The notes under the pieces: model-generated
What the model saw: only the letters and a program-made list of their open reading frames with translations
Told to the model about the DNA's origin: nothing
Databases searched by the model: none
In this document: in pieces, positions 1 through 12,835 of the stretch
How the letters are laid out: each line of letters starts with the position of its first letter
How positions within the stretch are numbered: position 1 is the first letter of the stretch
Program-made: the position numbers and the translations under genes
Assembly: GCA_037178855.1 (NCBI GenBank)
Contig: JASJZC010000001.1
Coordinates: 4,712,001 to 4,776,000, forward strand
DNA: 64,000 nucleotides
DNA from: Oscheius sp. JU75
Lineage: Eukaryota; Nematoda; Chromadorea; Rhabditida; Rhabditidae
Direction: 5' to 3'

Positions 1-2787
1 CTCTCTCTTCTCGCTCAAATTGTATTTGGATTTCACCTTTGACTCGTTGTTGTTGATTGGCTAAACCACAAAGTGCGTCCTCTAGCTCCAAAAGACACTT
101 CTTTGCTAAGTTACAAAGTCAGAGCTCCCTGTTTACACCCCCATGACTGAGAATTGGCCATTACTTGAGAGCATCATCAAAACATGCCCCTTCGCCTACC
201 AAATTATAGGGATTCTAAGTGGTCGATCATCAGAGTGAGTGAGTGAGAATCTCGTCGTAGCCCGTTGATCTAATAAAAGACTGAGGCTCCCTCCAATCGA
301 CTATGTTCTTTCTTCCCATTCCTAAGGTCACTTTAGTTGACTCACTTATACGAATGTCTATCTCTCTTCCTAATTCCAGTTGCTTGAAACATTTCTCCCT
401 GACATTCCCACTGAATCCGTTAGCTATGCAAATAGATCAACTCGTAGGTCATGGGACTCTACACATTTTGTGTACTCGGCTCGAAAGCCTTAGAAGTTTT
501 CTCCTGTACTATCTCGTGCTAATAACCGATTTTAAAGAAATTCCCGGTAATACTGACATGAACAACCTCCTTCTAAACTCTGTGATTGTGTGATCTCTCT
601 CAAAGTCCTTTCTAAGTATGGGAGAGAACCCCCGGTCCTTATGGCTTCACTCCGAGAATAGCTCTCCTGCTTCTTTTTTGTCATCTTGTAAGACTGAAAT
701 CTTATCCCTTCTCGTTCTCTCGCTGACAATCAATCGGCCCCTCTCTTCCCTTTTTTCGCCTTATTCAATTAGACAGACTTCTCTTACCATTCCGCATAAC
801 CAGCCGATTGTTTTGCAGTCAACGAGGCCTTTGCAAGAGAGGGTAATTGCCGTAGTTGTAGGCTAATCACGAACGGCCTCTTTTTGTCTCTTCCCCTGTC
901 GTTTTGCATAATCTTCGTCGCCGAAGGCGTCGAACCCGCCAAAAACAGAGGAGAAGCTGCTAATGGCGTCAGTCGTAATTCCTCCCTTCAAATTGGGGGA
1001 CAAGAAGATATTGGTTCGCGCCTCATCTTTTGACCCGGCTCCTACTGTAGAAGTAGTCATTTTTCACGGAACTGCCGACACCGGGCGTTCTCCTTGGAGA
1101 CATAGCCATTCTTTCTCTGCCGAAAGTCAATTTCCTCTCTCGACGATCGCCCACACTTAAACCCATCTCATTTCCTTTCCTTTTACAGTATCCTTTTAGA
1201 ATAAGACTGGCGTTCAGTTCCAGCTCTGCCTCTTCCCAATTGTCCAGTTGATTAGTCTCGGCTCCGAGGGTGTCCGTCCCTCAAAAACAGCCACATTTCC
1301 CTCCCTTTTATGGGGTCCAACTACTCACTTTTTGATGGGCGAGGTCGTATATCAACATAGAGTCTGGCGCTGGCTATCCCTTCTGTTTCCGGTGACTCCA
1401 TTCAGACCCATTTAGTCTGCTTCCCCATTTACTACGTCCGAAGAACATCCAGAGTAGAGGAAGGGGAATCGAAAAGATAATCGAGAATGGCTGTCTTCCT
1501 GGAAGAGGACCGTTCCCTTGAGATCCTTTACCCGACTTCCCCAGTACTTTTGACAGTTTGATGGGTTCTGTAATATTCGAGTTCCTGTTTCATCGATGTC
1601 TTGTTAGAAAATCGTTTAGCTCTAAAATGCTTAGTTGCGCAGGATTTCTGACACCCATCTGACGTTTCCCTAAAGTGTCACTTGTCACCCTTTTTCAACA
1701 ACAAGATGTAGTTTTCGAGCCCTGTGATGTATTGGAAAGTTGCAGAGGATAAATCTATGTACAACTTTATCCCACATCACAAGCCTAAAATCTGCTCCAT
1801 CTGTCCAAAAATGGCACAAAACAGGTCCACAGACATGCTGCGGTGGTCCTAGTGCAAAATCGGAGGTTTTGAGAAAATTCGGAGGTCTTATGCAGAATCA
1901 GAGGGCTAGAAAATTCTGCGATAAGATGTTTCTGAATAGTTTACAAAACAGAAAAATAGAGGAAAAGGCCCATTTGACGTCAATGACCCTTCGGGGTCAT
2001 TTCTTATACGTTGATTCGTAGATGCGGAAGCGAGGCTGACTTGAGGCGCACTCGCATCATACTGAAAGAGTTGCCAAAGAGTCGTTTTGCTCGACATTTT
2101 ACACCCTCCCGTTCATTCTTCTTTTCCTTCGAGCAAAAGAGCAGTTGGTCATTCTTTGCTCCTTCCAGGACAACTGACTACTTTTTTTTCCGACCGGATC
2201 TTTCTCTCTCACTTCCAGACTATACCTGTCCCTCGATGACGAAAATAAGCCTCTCTCCCAAAGCCATTTTGTCATAAATTTTCCGATTTGGGCTCTCGTT
2301 CTCCTCTCTTCTTTTGCCGCCTGTTCTCCCTTCCAACCAACAGCAGGTCCGCGAGTCAAGTGACAAGCCGCAGTCATCCTATCAGCACTTGATATACGTA
2401 TTTTGGTGATTTATTGGGCTTTTGTGGCTATTCTAGTACAGCTAGAGGAGGCCCACCGCATCATCATGCAATTCTTCGAAATCTTTGGCTACTTCCGTTC
2501 AAACTTACTCTCTGATCAGAACTCTCCAAAATCGTTTCTCGGGTTTTTCAATTTGAATTTCTTCAAAACATCTCATTGGTAGCAAATGTTCTTCTGTCTT
2601 ATGGTCCGTTTGGCAGGAGGTTATCCAAACAAACCCCTTCCAGTTTAATCCCTGTTCTTGCTCTCAATCAAGCAGACTCTCCCGTGTTCATCGACCCTTT
2701 TTAGAAAAACCTAATAGCCACGATACCCTACGGTAGTGGCCATATAAATCACGTCTCAACGACTCATTCTCTATTCCTAATTTGCAG
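1..2787. other. non-coding stretch upstream of the GPCR gene
   Basis: No gene can be supported here. Open frames are short and have no recognisable domains. The most protein-like one starts at 963 (+) and runs 65 codons with no splice-linked continuation that I could find. A weak, decayed copy of the fold-back repeat (GTAGTTTTCGAGC...ACAACTTTA) lies near 1693-1780. The last 20 bases before 2788 form a splice or trans-splice acceptor (AATTTGCAG directly before ATG). Confidence 0.55.
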
Positions 2788-4845
2788 ATGGAAACCAACT
2801 CGACGGGTGGCGGTTTCTTCGATGAACTGATGGACAACTGGCCGAGTGCCTACGAGGTAAGCGAGACTGACAACATGTTGCTCAACCCGATTGTTTCAGG
2901 TCTACCAAAAGATCGAAACCTCGGACACGATCTACTTCATCCGACAGAAGAGTCACTACCTACTGCCTCTCTTCTGTATGGTTGGGATTATTGGAAATTC
3001 CATGGCTCTGATGTTAATCCGAACTAACTTTTGGCTGAAAAGACTCACTTCCAACATTTATCTCTGTACTCTCTCCATCTCCAGTTGTCTTTTCCTTTGT
3101 ACAGTAAGTTTTCTTCTGGAAGTAACAGAACTGTGAATAGTTACTGGTGACCTGGACAGACTCACTCTACACAATTTCACTCTATCGTCACAACGAGATA
3201 GGCTGCAAGACGTTCACCTTTATCGCGCATTGGAGTGACTTCATATGTGTCTGGCAGATCACTCTGATCTCGATAGATCGAATGATTGTTCTCTACAGAC
3301 CAGGTAGGAAGCTAAAAGAAATAGACTAGAACTTCATAGGCTTCCGAAAATGGGTTTCGACGAAGAAGTTTGCCGCCACAATGACACTTGGAACCTGTAC
3401 GACATCGGCGATTCTCTACTGCTGGGTCTTTCTTTTTGCAGGTAAGTGTTCTGTAACGATACAAACGTATATTCACTACCGAAATGATTTACGGTTACTC
3501 AATAGCCTATTTTGTTCAAAAAGTATTAAATCCACAAACCAACATCACTAACCTGGCCATTCACTTCTCGTTTGACTGTAGGACAGGCACCGGAAATATT
3601 GGACATTGCTAGTCTGTAAAAAAGTGCCATTCGTCCTCGGGAATCGTGCATCTGATAAAGTATTAACTACCGAGAGATTGTGGGGACGAAGCTTGTCCTT
3701 GGGAACTGAGCAACTAACTGATAATTCTGGACAAGTTGGGGATTTTTTCTGACTCGTCAGGGCATGTTTTTCGAACAGTGGATTACCTACCTTCCCGCGG
3801 TTACTGTTGATTCTATGGGCTTCTACCAGTAGCCTCCACTTTCCCAGATGGCTACAATTCGAAGCCTCAAATAAAGTAAACTGTTTTAGGAGAAGAGCTT
3901 CAGTCGACTCCCAACGGCAAGATTGTCGGCTTCTGTGGTCTTAGCATGAATGCTACCCTCTTTGGGTAGGTATATGTTGTTTCTTATGAAAGAATGACCT
4001 TTAGATACCCGGTTTCGCAATATTACTTTATCTTCACGATAATGGACACCGTAGTCTGCACTGTCCTCCCATCAATTGTGATCATCGTCGTCAACTCATT
4101 CTCCACGTACAGATACCGTCAATGTATGAAGATCTACTCGGCTGGAATTCTGCGAGTCCGCTTCAACAATAACCATCTGGAACAGGAAGGTCCTGAGAAG
4201 GTCACAGTCCGATACGTGAGTCTCTTTTCGAACTTTCCACGGACTGCTCACCAACTTACGGATTGTGATAGTCAGACTCTCAGAACACTGGTTACATTAG
4301 TTCAATATCCAAGTACTGCGGATCTGCCATACCAGAGTTGATGCTCTCTGTGCAGTCTCCGAAATACCATATTCTACCCAAGTTCAAAATGTACAAAATT
4401 CGATTCAATTCCAGCTGGAACCCCAGGACGAGACCTCGGCCAAAAGACTCCTTCTCTCACCTTCCCAGACGAAGCAGATTACAACAACCACCGTCACTCA
4501 GACAGGAGGAAGTGGTTCACATTTCTCGACTCAATCGAGGTGTGGGAAACTGAGGTCCAGTGACTTGCAGCTGAGCAGAACTCTGCTGATTGTGACAAGG
4601 TATTGCTCTCGATTGAGAAACAATCAAAAAGCTTCAGCACTTTCGTCCTACTGAATGTCCCGAACTACGCGATGCGAATAGTTCAATGGCTGTTCAATCT
4701 GGAGACACAGATTTTCCATCTGATCCATTACATCAGCTATTTGATGTACTATCTCCATCACGCAGTCTTGTTCTACATGTACATTTTCTGGAGTCCACAG
4801 ATGAAGAAGCAGCTCAAGCCGACGGCTGTGCGGCTTCTAGAGTGA
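2788..4845 (+). CDS. rhodopsin-family neuropeptide-type G-protein-coupled receptor
   Basis: Eight exons (2788-2856, 2900-3103, 3141-3303, 3340-3441, 3890-3965, 4005-4215, 4415-4599, 4638-4845) sum to 405 codons without a stop. The ATG follows an AATTTGCAG acceptor. Seven hydrophobic segments are visible: TM1 includes LFCMVGIIGNSMALML with the family Gly-Asn, TM3 ends in LISIDRMIVLYRP, TM5 is VVCTVLPSIVIIVVNSF, TM6 is LLIVTSTFVLLNVPNYAMR and TM7 is HYISYLMYYLHHAVLFYMYIF. Cys residues before TM3 and in extracellular loop 2 could form the usual disulphide. The third cytoplasmic loop is long and Ser/Thr-rich. The layout resembles invertebrate FMRFamide/myosuppressin-type receptors at the plasma membrane, but the ligand cannot be named. 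The DRY motif reads DRM, and TM7 lacks NPxxY (HHAVLFY instead). Introns are 36-448 nt. Confidence 0.85.
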
Positions 4846-5947
4846 GTATCAATCGTGTGAAAACCGTTATGTGGTGTAGAAACCACATAAAATTTTCTGG
4901 GTATTTGCAAAATATTGCTTATTCAAAAACAGAATCCTAAACCCGAGGGCTGCTTCATAAAACACTGGTTCAGATGCTACTGTCTAAAGTCGGTGCCGGA
5001 GTTTGGTCATCATTCTACGTCTGGCGGACGATAATTTACGGATATATAAAAAAGATGATACTCAAAATCCGACACGGGTTTCTTATTGTCTAATAAATAT
5101 TCTTCCACTGGAACTGGCTAAAAGTACAAATGGTGCGTCTGTTCAGTTTTCCGAGCGTCGTCTATCTCCTCGTGCTGATCTCTGCCCTAAATCTGAAAAC
5201 GGACGGCGGTCTGGAAAAAGAGGAAATTTCTCACAGCGGAACACAAAGATTGTGCTGGTCTAATTAGCCTCGTCAATGCGATTAGAGGAACATATCAATT
5301 AGAGCCGGGCAGACAGACGGATCAGGGATAATGGCCAGACTCGTGATCTTTTGACTGCTCATCTCCGTCTGCCACAATTTAGAAGCTCGGTGAGGGTGTC
5401 GAGAGTCTATTCAAAGATGTAAACACCTGCAGCGAAAAAATTGAACTCTGTGATCTTTTCCCTTCTCTCAATTAAACTTCACTTGAATTATCTCTGGAAA
5501 CGTGTATTCTTGGAAACTGAAAAGCTTAGTCGCTAAATCGAATTGGGTACAAAAATGTGAGGAAAGAAAGAGGGAGATCAACAATGGAACCATTTAGGAC
5601 ATCTACCAGCCGCCTCCGACAGTTTTACCGTCATTTTGCCATCAGTTTACATTGGCGGCTGCGCCACTTCTTAGAAAAAAGACTCCTAGTGGCTTCAGTG
5701 GGACAAAAACCAAGTTCTAGTGCGTACCCAAAGTGAACTTGCCACCCAATTCAGGTAATAACTGTTTCTGAACAGCTGGATTGGCTCACTTCTGTGTCGT
5801 GGATTCGGGGATAATAAACACACAAACAGACAGAGGCTGCCACAGATAGTAGAGATGAGGATTTGAGCTCTGAAAGTGGAATACCGGGCCAAACATCCAA
5901 CTTCTAACCGATTATTCGAAACCCATCCCGTCATTTTTAAGTCATTG

Positions 5948-6002
5948 GATGCTCTGCAAAGTTGTAGAGCAAAGCAAGAGCAATAACTTTGCAGAACATT
6001 GG
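5948..6002. repeat. fold-back repeat, copy 1 (best arms)
   Basis: TCTGCAAAGTT at 5953-5963 and its exact reverse complement AACTTTGCAGA at 5985-5995 form an 11-bp stem around a 21-nt loop. The left arm is itself part of the near-palindrome GCTCTGCAAAGTTGTAGAGC. This is the clearest member of a family with at least twelve copies in the window. Confidence 0.8.
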
Positions 6003-6234
6003 AAAACTGAAATACAGGCTCTTGATTGCGTTAAATGGACGTTCCACCATTTGGAAAACGAATATGTGTTGGCTTCGAGTAAGTATTGTCTATATTCAAT
6101 ACCCTAAAATATGGCTAATTCTTTGTTGTTCTACTCACTAATTGACCTCTTCGGATACTCTTAGAGTCCAGATCGGCTTAGGCCTCTAATCTGTAGACGC
6201 CATTTTTAGAATCCGACGTAGATTGTGCAGAATG

Positions 6235-6257
6235 GGAGAGAGAGAGAGAGAGAGAGG
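6235..6257. repeat. (GA)n microsatellite
   Basis: An uninterrupted run of about eleven GA units in non-coding DNA. Confidence 0.9.
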
Positions 6258-6989
6258 GCGGACTGTCTCTTCAACATCATGACTAAAGTCTACGGTATTT
6301 CTGGAGAACAGAAGTAGTCTTCCCCACGCAATTTCCCGCCAATCTGCATGGTCAATGAATTGCTGATATCTCTCCCTCTCGTTTTCCAGTTGAATCTCTC
6401 CCACCAACCAGACACTAATAAATTGAACTTCTCAGCCATTCTGAAGTTCAGACCACACCTCGTACTGTGTCCTCTACTCTCTCACATCCGATCTTTTGAC
6501 TTTTTCTGCCAGTCCCATCGAAAACTATCCAAAGTTCTAGCAAGGTGCAGCAAAACAGTCCTAATCGCACAATATTTCGTAATGTTGGCAGGATGTAGAA
6601 CGTAAATACTGTTAATGGATCCATGCCAGTTAATGCGTGGGCTGTTTTTCGAAACATTCACGGTCTCTATACATTTGTCTTATTAGTTTTACAGCCAACA
6701 GTCCCCTTTTCTAATCTCTTTCGCTCAGTCTTCCTTTTTGTCTCCGCCGGTTCACATCGTTATATCGTTCTCATTATTTCCAAATTGGTGAGCTCGATTA
6801 GATTCCGTTACAATATGCTTATGAGAACAGAGACTTGTGTGATTCTATTGGTCTTCGAGAGAGTTGGCGCCGATTTTAGGTCAAAATATGACTTGTGAAA
6901 AATTTAGAATGATTTGTAAACGCGTTGTTTCTGTACTTCAGGCCCACTTTTCTTTTCTATTTTTTTGACAAAATGATCATTTTAAATTG

Positions 6990-7219
6990 CCCTCGCGTTT
7001 GTGTCTTCCTATCTGTCTGTCGGAAGCCATTATTGCAATTAGAGTGCACTACATTGTGCGCACACTACGCATACTGTTTGCAAGTCAGGTCATTTTGGGA
7101 GTTAAATTCTTTGAGAGTCTTTGGAAGAATGAGAAGTGGGTTTAACTGAGCAGCAGTGGTCTTTAGCAAACGTTTTACTGGGAAAATGATAGGGTAGCCC
7201 CGAAGAAGCGGTGGCCTAA
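6990..7219 (+). mobile_element. decayed non-autonomous transposon, Helitron-like 3' end
   Basis: It shares with the element at 21150-21446 a TCTGTCTGTC run, a GAAGCCA.T motif, the core TTGTGCGCACACT and a 3' end made of a degraded GCCCCGAA... hairpin followed by GCCTAAC. Similarity is patchy, so this is an old copy. No protein is encoded. A CTRR-type terminus (CTAA) after a GC-rich hairpin is typical of Helitrons, but the next base is C rather than T, so the class is tentative. Confidence 0.45.
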
Positions 7220-8990
7220 CAAATTTGCAGCTTTTGTAATTAGAACTCTGCAGCACATGGTAAAGTTAGAAAGTCTCTCAAATGTTGTCAGATGAAATCA
7301 AAATTCGTAACCTCCGGGCCCTCAATGCTCCATCCCCTCTGAACTATGTTTCTTGTCGACAGATTCGCAGCCTCTGTTGCAGACGGACAGACGAAAGAAG
7401 CAGTAAACTGATAAGTTTTAGCTGTGTAAACCGGTCTCGATCGTCTAGATAACCAACTTCTCGAAAATCTGTTTTGCGTCACTGGATAGAGACTGTCGTC
7501 TCTGATTACCGTTTCATAACCCAGCAGCCACAATAATCCAGGGGGATAAGCTGCTGATGCGGAGGAAATGACTCTCTATCTTTTTCGATAGACTACTGTA
7601 CTGTTTCCCAATTGGTCGGAAGCAGACAAGCATGATCCCGAAATCCCAGAGCTGATTCAGGAAGACCGAATCTGGCCTAAGCCTATGGATATTCGGATCG
7701 AGTCAGATTCTCTGCCTAATTGAAAAATTTTCCTGTATACAGGCCCGAGGATTAGTCAGTCTGGTCTTCTTCCCTGTCTCTTTCGTTCGATCCCCGTTTT
7801 CGGTTTCAGTTTTTTCCAGCGCGAGACATCGGCGTTCAATCGCGAGACGCGCTATGTATGCGACCTTGAAGCCCCTAGCCGTTTATGTGTTGCACTTTTT
7901 ACCGAAAAGACCGTGGCCGGGGTGGAGGAACAGATCGACTGACACGCAGATTCTGATCAGTCTGGTCCAGTTCCGAGAGAGACACATCGGTAGCAAGAGA
8001 GCCACGTATAATTGAATAAAGAACACGTGTGTGCTTCTGTCTCAGATCAATTAGAAGAGGCGTACAATTCAGGTTGGAAATTACACCCGGGACTAGTAAC
8101 AATTTAGAGATCTGAGTACTTTAAGGGGGTTTTAACAAGCTTCGTACCTAGTCAATGGTATGAAAAGCTCTCTTTAAGTTTTGCACCAGGTTTCTAGACT
8201 CAAATATCTGTTCTCTGGTCAGGTGATACGATTAGATTGGCCCTGAAACCTTCAATGTTACCTCGTCTTTACGGCACCAATACTTGTTCCGACAACACAT
8301 TTTCAGTAATTTTTATTACAAAAATCCCAACCGAAAAATGCTTTTATGACTAGTAGCGCAACAGTTTTGTAATAAGGAGTCCACTTGATATCCAAGTACA
8401 AATCGAAAAACTAAGGACTACGGTATTGAAGAAGCTAGTCACTTCATATTTTGATCTCCTGCCAGAAGATCTCTAGAAAAAGGGCCCAGACAATCTGTGA
8501 TGTTCCGTGCTACTTGACCCATCATTGACTGCCTATTCTCCTCGGCGCTTGACCATCTTTAAAGATTGTTATGTGCAATTCATAGTTGTAGAGGCGATTC
8601 TTCCAAGAGGAGACCATTTGAACTGCGGCTAATTATGTCAGTTGGTCGTTGATGTGTTAGGCTGCGTTTAGAAGCTGGACACAGATTACTGTAGCCCCAT
8701 TTGAAATTTCTTTCTGTTACAAATCCGTAGCAAAAGCTCGCCGGAAAGTGCATTGTTTAAGAGAAAACTTGTTGCGGATTGGAGCGACAGCCGCGTTCGG
8801 TGATTTATAGGTCTACGGCTTCCTTCTCTCTTTTTTCCTCTGCTCATTTATGTTTCATATTTGAAATATCAGACTAATTGACAGAGGGGATTCGACTAAT
8901 GATCGCCGCTTGATTCAAATCTGTCTACTCTGAAGCCAGGCTAATCTTGTCAGACATTTTTTACGGGCAAGGTGCTCTTCAATAATTTTT

Positions 8991-9041
8991 CATGTTCTAC
9001 AGAGTTTTAATTTATGATCCCTTCTACAACTTTACAAAGTA
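8991..9041. repeat. fold-back repeat, copy 2
   Basis: GTTCTACAGAGTTTTA is followed by CTTCTACAACTTTACAAAGT, matching the family consensus with decay in the left arm. Confidence 0.5.
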
Positions 9042-9167
9042 TTTGAAGGAGAATGGCATCATGGGCGCGAAAATGGGCGGGTGATGGCAGTACTATCGTG
9101 GCGGCTGCTCCTAAGTTTCCGTTACACTTTTTTCACGTTACTCTTTAATTGCACTTTTCGAACTTGA

Positions 9168-9232
9168 CATCTTCTACAAAGTTGTAGTTCAGATCGGATC
9201 AACAAGATTGCAAAAAAAAAAAACAGTAAAAT
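9168..9232. repeat. fold-back repeat, copy 3
   Basis: CTTCTACAAAGTTGTAGTTC matches the left arm. The right arm has been lost to an A-rich run. It shares the flanking tail ACAGTAAAATG with copy 5, which shows that the repeat unit extends beyond the stem. Confidence 0.55.
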
Positions 9233-12208
9233 GGAAAATAATTCGTTCATTCAGAAAATGAGAGCAATGACAGCTAATTCCGTTTTCTTACTGTAGGGGA
9301 GTATTTTCGGCCAAAAGTGTAGCTGGTCTATGTACCAGAGGCGTACACGAAGCTCTCTCGCCCTGAGCCACTAGTACGTAGATCGCACGTCGAATCCTCT
9401 CCCAATCAGAGATGACGACCGCCTCTCCCACTCAGAACCCCGAAATTTCTTCCCTGACTCATCTATGTTTCGAGGCTCAGGCGACATCTTCAAATGTTGT
9501 CGTGGGTTGTGAGAATCGGACTACGTTCTATCCCCTCCCTTTTGGTGAACTTTCAGATTCTGTGTAAATATACAGAGAACAAAAGATTCCTAATATGGGC
9601 AGTTTAGGCCTCTGAATCTACGATCAGATTACCATATTGGAATTACCCAGACACCATCCTTTAAATTTTTTCCCATTTAAACTTATGCAGTTCGACCAGT
9701 CAACAGGTGCATTCGTCTGCTATTAGACATAATACGGGGGATAGCGACTTGCAATCTATTTCAAGAGATTACCGTAGTCTCTCGATCTCCTCCAATCCTC
9801 CGGAAGTCACAAAGGACGTCCCCTCTCTTGATCTAGACATCATCATCCTCTCCTGTTCACTTCAATTGCAGGTTGATCTCTTTGTCATTTTCGCTTCCGA
9901 TCTCACACGTTAGCTTTCCCCGGCTATTCTGGTGAGATCAGACGTAACAGCTGCAGACACACTGGTCTCTAGAACTTTCTACCCAGTCTCAGTTTCTCAT
10001 TGAAACTTTTCAAGGAATCAGGCTGCTTTGGATTAGTCTTTGAGCCGCCTAATCCTGCGTATTTTTGAATCTCTGCTCCCAATTAGACATTTCCCACCTC
10101 TCTGATCCTAATCCGCTCGTCTGGGTGAGGGCGGCAGTTTGACCCCGGCGGCTCTTTCTGCGCCTTGTACTTTTTATTTTCTTTCGTCTCGGTTTTGTTG
10201 ATTGTGTAAAGAGGATAATTTCCGAGAGTGAGAGCACAACAGTCAGAGATCCCTCGTAGCCGTCGTGAACATTCCGTCCTGTTACCTCATATAATTCCAA
10301 TTGCCGCCACAAGCTTGTCTTTTGCTTGAGATCAAGTTTTGCCAAAGTAGCTTTTTCCAAGCCTTTTTGCTTACTTTACAACAAGACAAAAAAGAGTTTT
10401 TATCCAGAAGAAACAAACTTGGGTCATGTGAACTGAAATCCGCCACTTTACCAACTACGCCATTAGTGACGAGTCGTGCTGGCCAAACTGATAGGTATTT
10501 GCTTGAGATTTACCGATATTTAGAGTTTCCATTTCGTGCTTGTCTCCAAATCTGATCTCGACTCACACATAATATGCAAGAGAAACGTCCTCTGCATGCA
10601 TGGCGATTATATGGATAGCAAATGCATGGCCGAGCAGACATCCACGCGGAAATGAATAGATCGACTGATTCGCTCCCTCTCTCTCTCTCTCTGTTGCGAC
10701 CTGCTCCGCATAGATAGCATGTGTTTGAGTCGCCGTGATAAGAGAACGTTCTGTCCCGGGGAGCGGTGTTGAAACTAGAATGGGATATCAAAACAGCCCC
10801 GGTGCAAGTTGTTTACAGAGCTTGATCTGTGGGGGATCTGAGCCGTTAAGACAAGGAATTACACGGAAGAGTTCACTGCAACATCGAAAAGAGAACTGCT
10901 TGACGACTTTTTCTCATGAGCAAAAATGAAAAGGTCATAGCCTGAGATATCGGAAGAATGGGCAGTGTACGAAACTTTGTAAAGTAGAGCTGTTTGTAGT
11001 TATCCAACTTCGGAGTACGAGAGTCTTTCTTAAGACATTCTCTTGCTCATGATATACTTGGTTGCACCACGACAAGTAGATCTCTAGGTCTCGCAGCGAC
11101 AAGTAGTCTAACATCCATACAAATCACACCAGAGAAACAATTTATTTTAGATTGTCTAGACTCTGTTACTTACTAACTCCTATTACTCTCCTGCTAAGGG
11201 CATCTACTAAAGCTTAATCCTTTTTGACTCACACTAGTTGCACTGATACACGTTGTTTGAATGTCTGGTTAAAGATGAAGCGTAGGCCCTATCTCGAAGT
11301 GTTTTCTTCGCATCGCGGTCGAGGCGTCCTAGTTCGTCCTGTCCGCCTCAGGCCACTGATAGCATAGTTTAGCGGAGCTCCTTATCGCTGAGACGTAACC
11401 GATCGACACACTAGCTATATGTGCCCATTCCTTCATCCTCCTTGTAGTCTTTTGATCCTGACAAAAAGTCACAAAGTCTGTCTGTCGCTCCGTTCCGGCG
11501 GCAGTTGCGCAAACAAGGAGACAACAATACAGACTGTGAGTCAGGACACATATCACGAACATCAGTTAAACTATCAGCTTAGTAACTGAAGCTCCAATTA
11601 TTTTTGTTTTGTTTTTGCGATTAGTGTCCTTGTAAATATCGTCTCAAGCCGTTCTCGATTGATCGTATTTGTTCAGCTTCTATCCTCTAGTGGCCTTTTT
11701 GGAACCATTTTCCCCGTAATCAAACAACCTCATTTCAAATCAGGATCTTTCGACTTCAGAGAAACTTTCGTTTGCGTCTTGATCGAACTTGCTTTCCAAA
11801 AGACAAAGTCATAAAATCTTTTCCTTGCTAAGAAAGGAATATTTTTTTGTACAAGGACCGGTCACGTGCTGCTATAGGAACAGATTGGAGGGATCCAGAG
11901 ACCTTCGGAAATCTATTTGGTTGTCAGTGTACTTAAAGATTTGTGACTGTCTGTTTTTGTCACGCTTCCAGTTCTCCTCTGTCATACAATGCCATGAACT
12001 CTGACTCATTCGTCCGGTCTCTCAGAACGTACCCCCAGGGCCAATGAGTCAAGCGATTCCTCTAACTGGGACAATAAATATCTTTCAACAGCGACCCTTT
12101 GAACAGATGTCAGTTATTGCAAACCAGCTGTCTTTTTAGCTTCTCCCAGTCACTATTTCTTTCGAACAGCGTTCCGAAACAGTTGTCGGCGGGGCGCTCT
12201 CTCTTTCT

Positions 12209-12342
12209 GAAAAGTGCAACGTCCTTGAGCCTCAGCCCTTACTATAGGTTGGGGCTACATGACCCCGATATTTAGGCCACGCCTACCCTTCTCTCTAAAC
12301 ACTGAGGCGTTCTTTTTCTCTCGCTCGGGCGTTGCACTTTTC
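12209..12342. repeat. 13-bp inverted repeat pair
   Basis: GAAAAGTGCAACG at 12209-12221 and its exact complement CGTTGCACTTTTC at 12330-12342 are separated by 108 nt. Both arms sit beside CT/GA-rich and GGGGC-containing flanks. This could be a small MITE or a remnant of one. No coding content is visible between the arms. Confidence 0.55.
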
Positions 12343-12595
12343 CAGCAGCAGCAGCCCCGCGAAAGAGAGACCATGCGCCCCATAGTTATACGCACTGAAT
12401 CAACAGGGCGAGTCTGTACTTTCCGCGGGAACCCCTAGTCTTTTTTTCCAATTTGGACTGGTTTTTCGCGACAATTATGTCACATCCTCTTCGCATATTT
12501 CTTTTACATTAGGTTCCCGGTCTCCCAGTTCTCTATATTAGAGGCTCTAACATTTCCAGTTTATTTTATAGGAGCAAGAACTCGAATTGCAGTTT

Positions 12596-12650
12596 TCTGA
12601 TGTTCTGCAAAATTGTAGTTCGAGACAAAATCCCAACTTTGCAGGGCATC
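12596..12650. repeat. fold-back repeat, copy 4
   Basis: Left arm TGTTCTGCAAAATTGTAG and right arm CAACTTTGCAGGGCAT pair over 11 bp with one mismatch. Confidence 0.7.
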
Positions 12651-12764
12651 TCTAAGCACTACTATTTTGGTCCCTAAAAATGAACACTAATCTCAGTTAA
12701 GCGACTCCGGCTCTCACCGTTCCCTTGACTTTTTTGTGGGACAAAAAGTAGTTTTTGAGCTTTG

Positions 12765-12835
12765 CAATGTTTAGCAAAATTGTAGTTTTCGATCTGCTCT
12801 ACAACTTTTCAAAGCAACTCGAAACAGTAAAATGT
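12765..12835. repeat. fold-back repeat, copy 5
   Basis: TTTAGCAAAATTGTAG and CTACAACTTTTCAAAGC surround a TTTTCGATCTG loop. It is followed by the shared tail ACAGTAAAATG. Confidence 0.65.

Noticed and set aside
963-1157. 65-codon ORF starting MASVVIPPFKLGDKKILVRA
   Set aside because: The composition is protein-like, but there is no domain, no downstream exon that continues the frame and no conserved motif.
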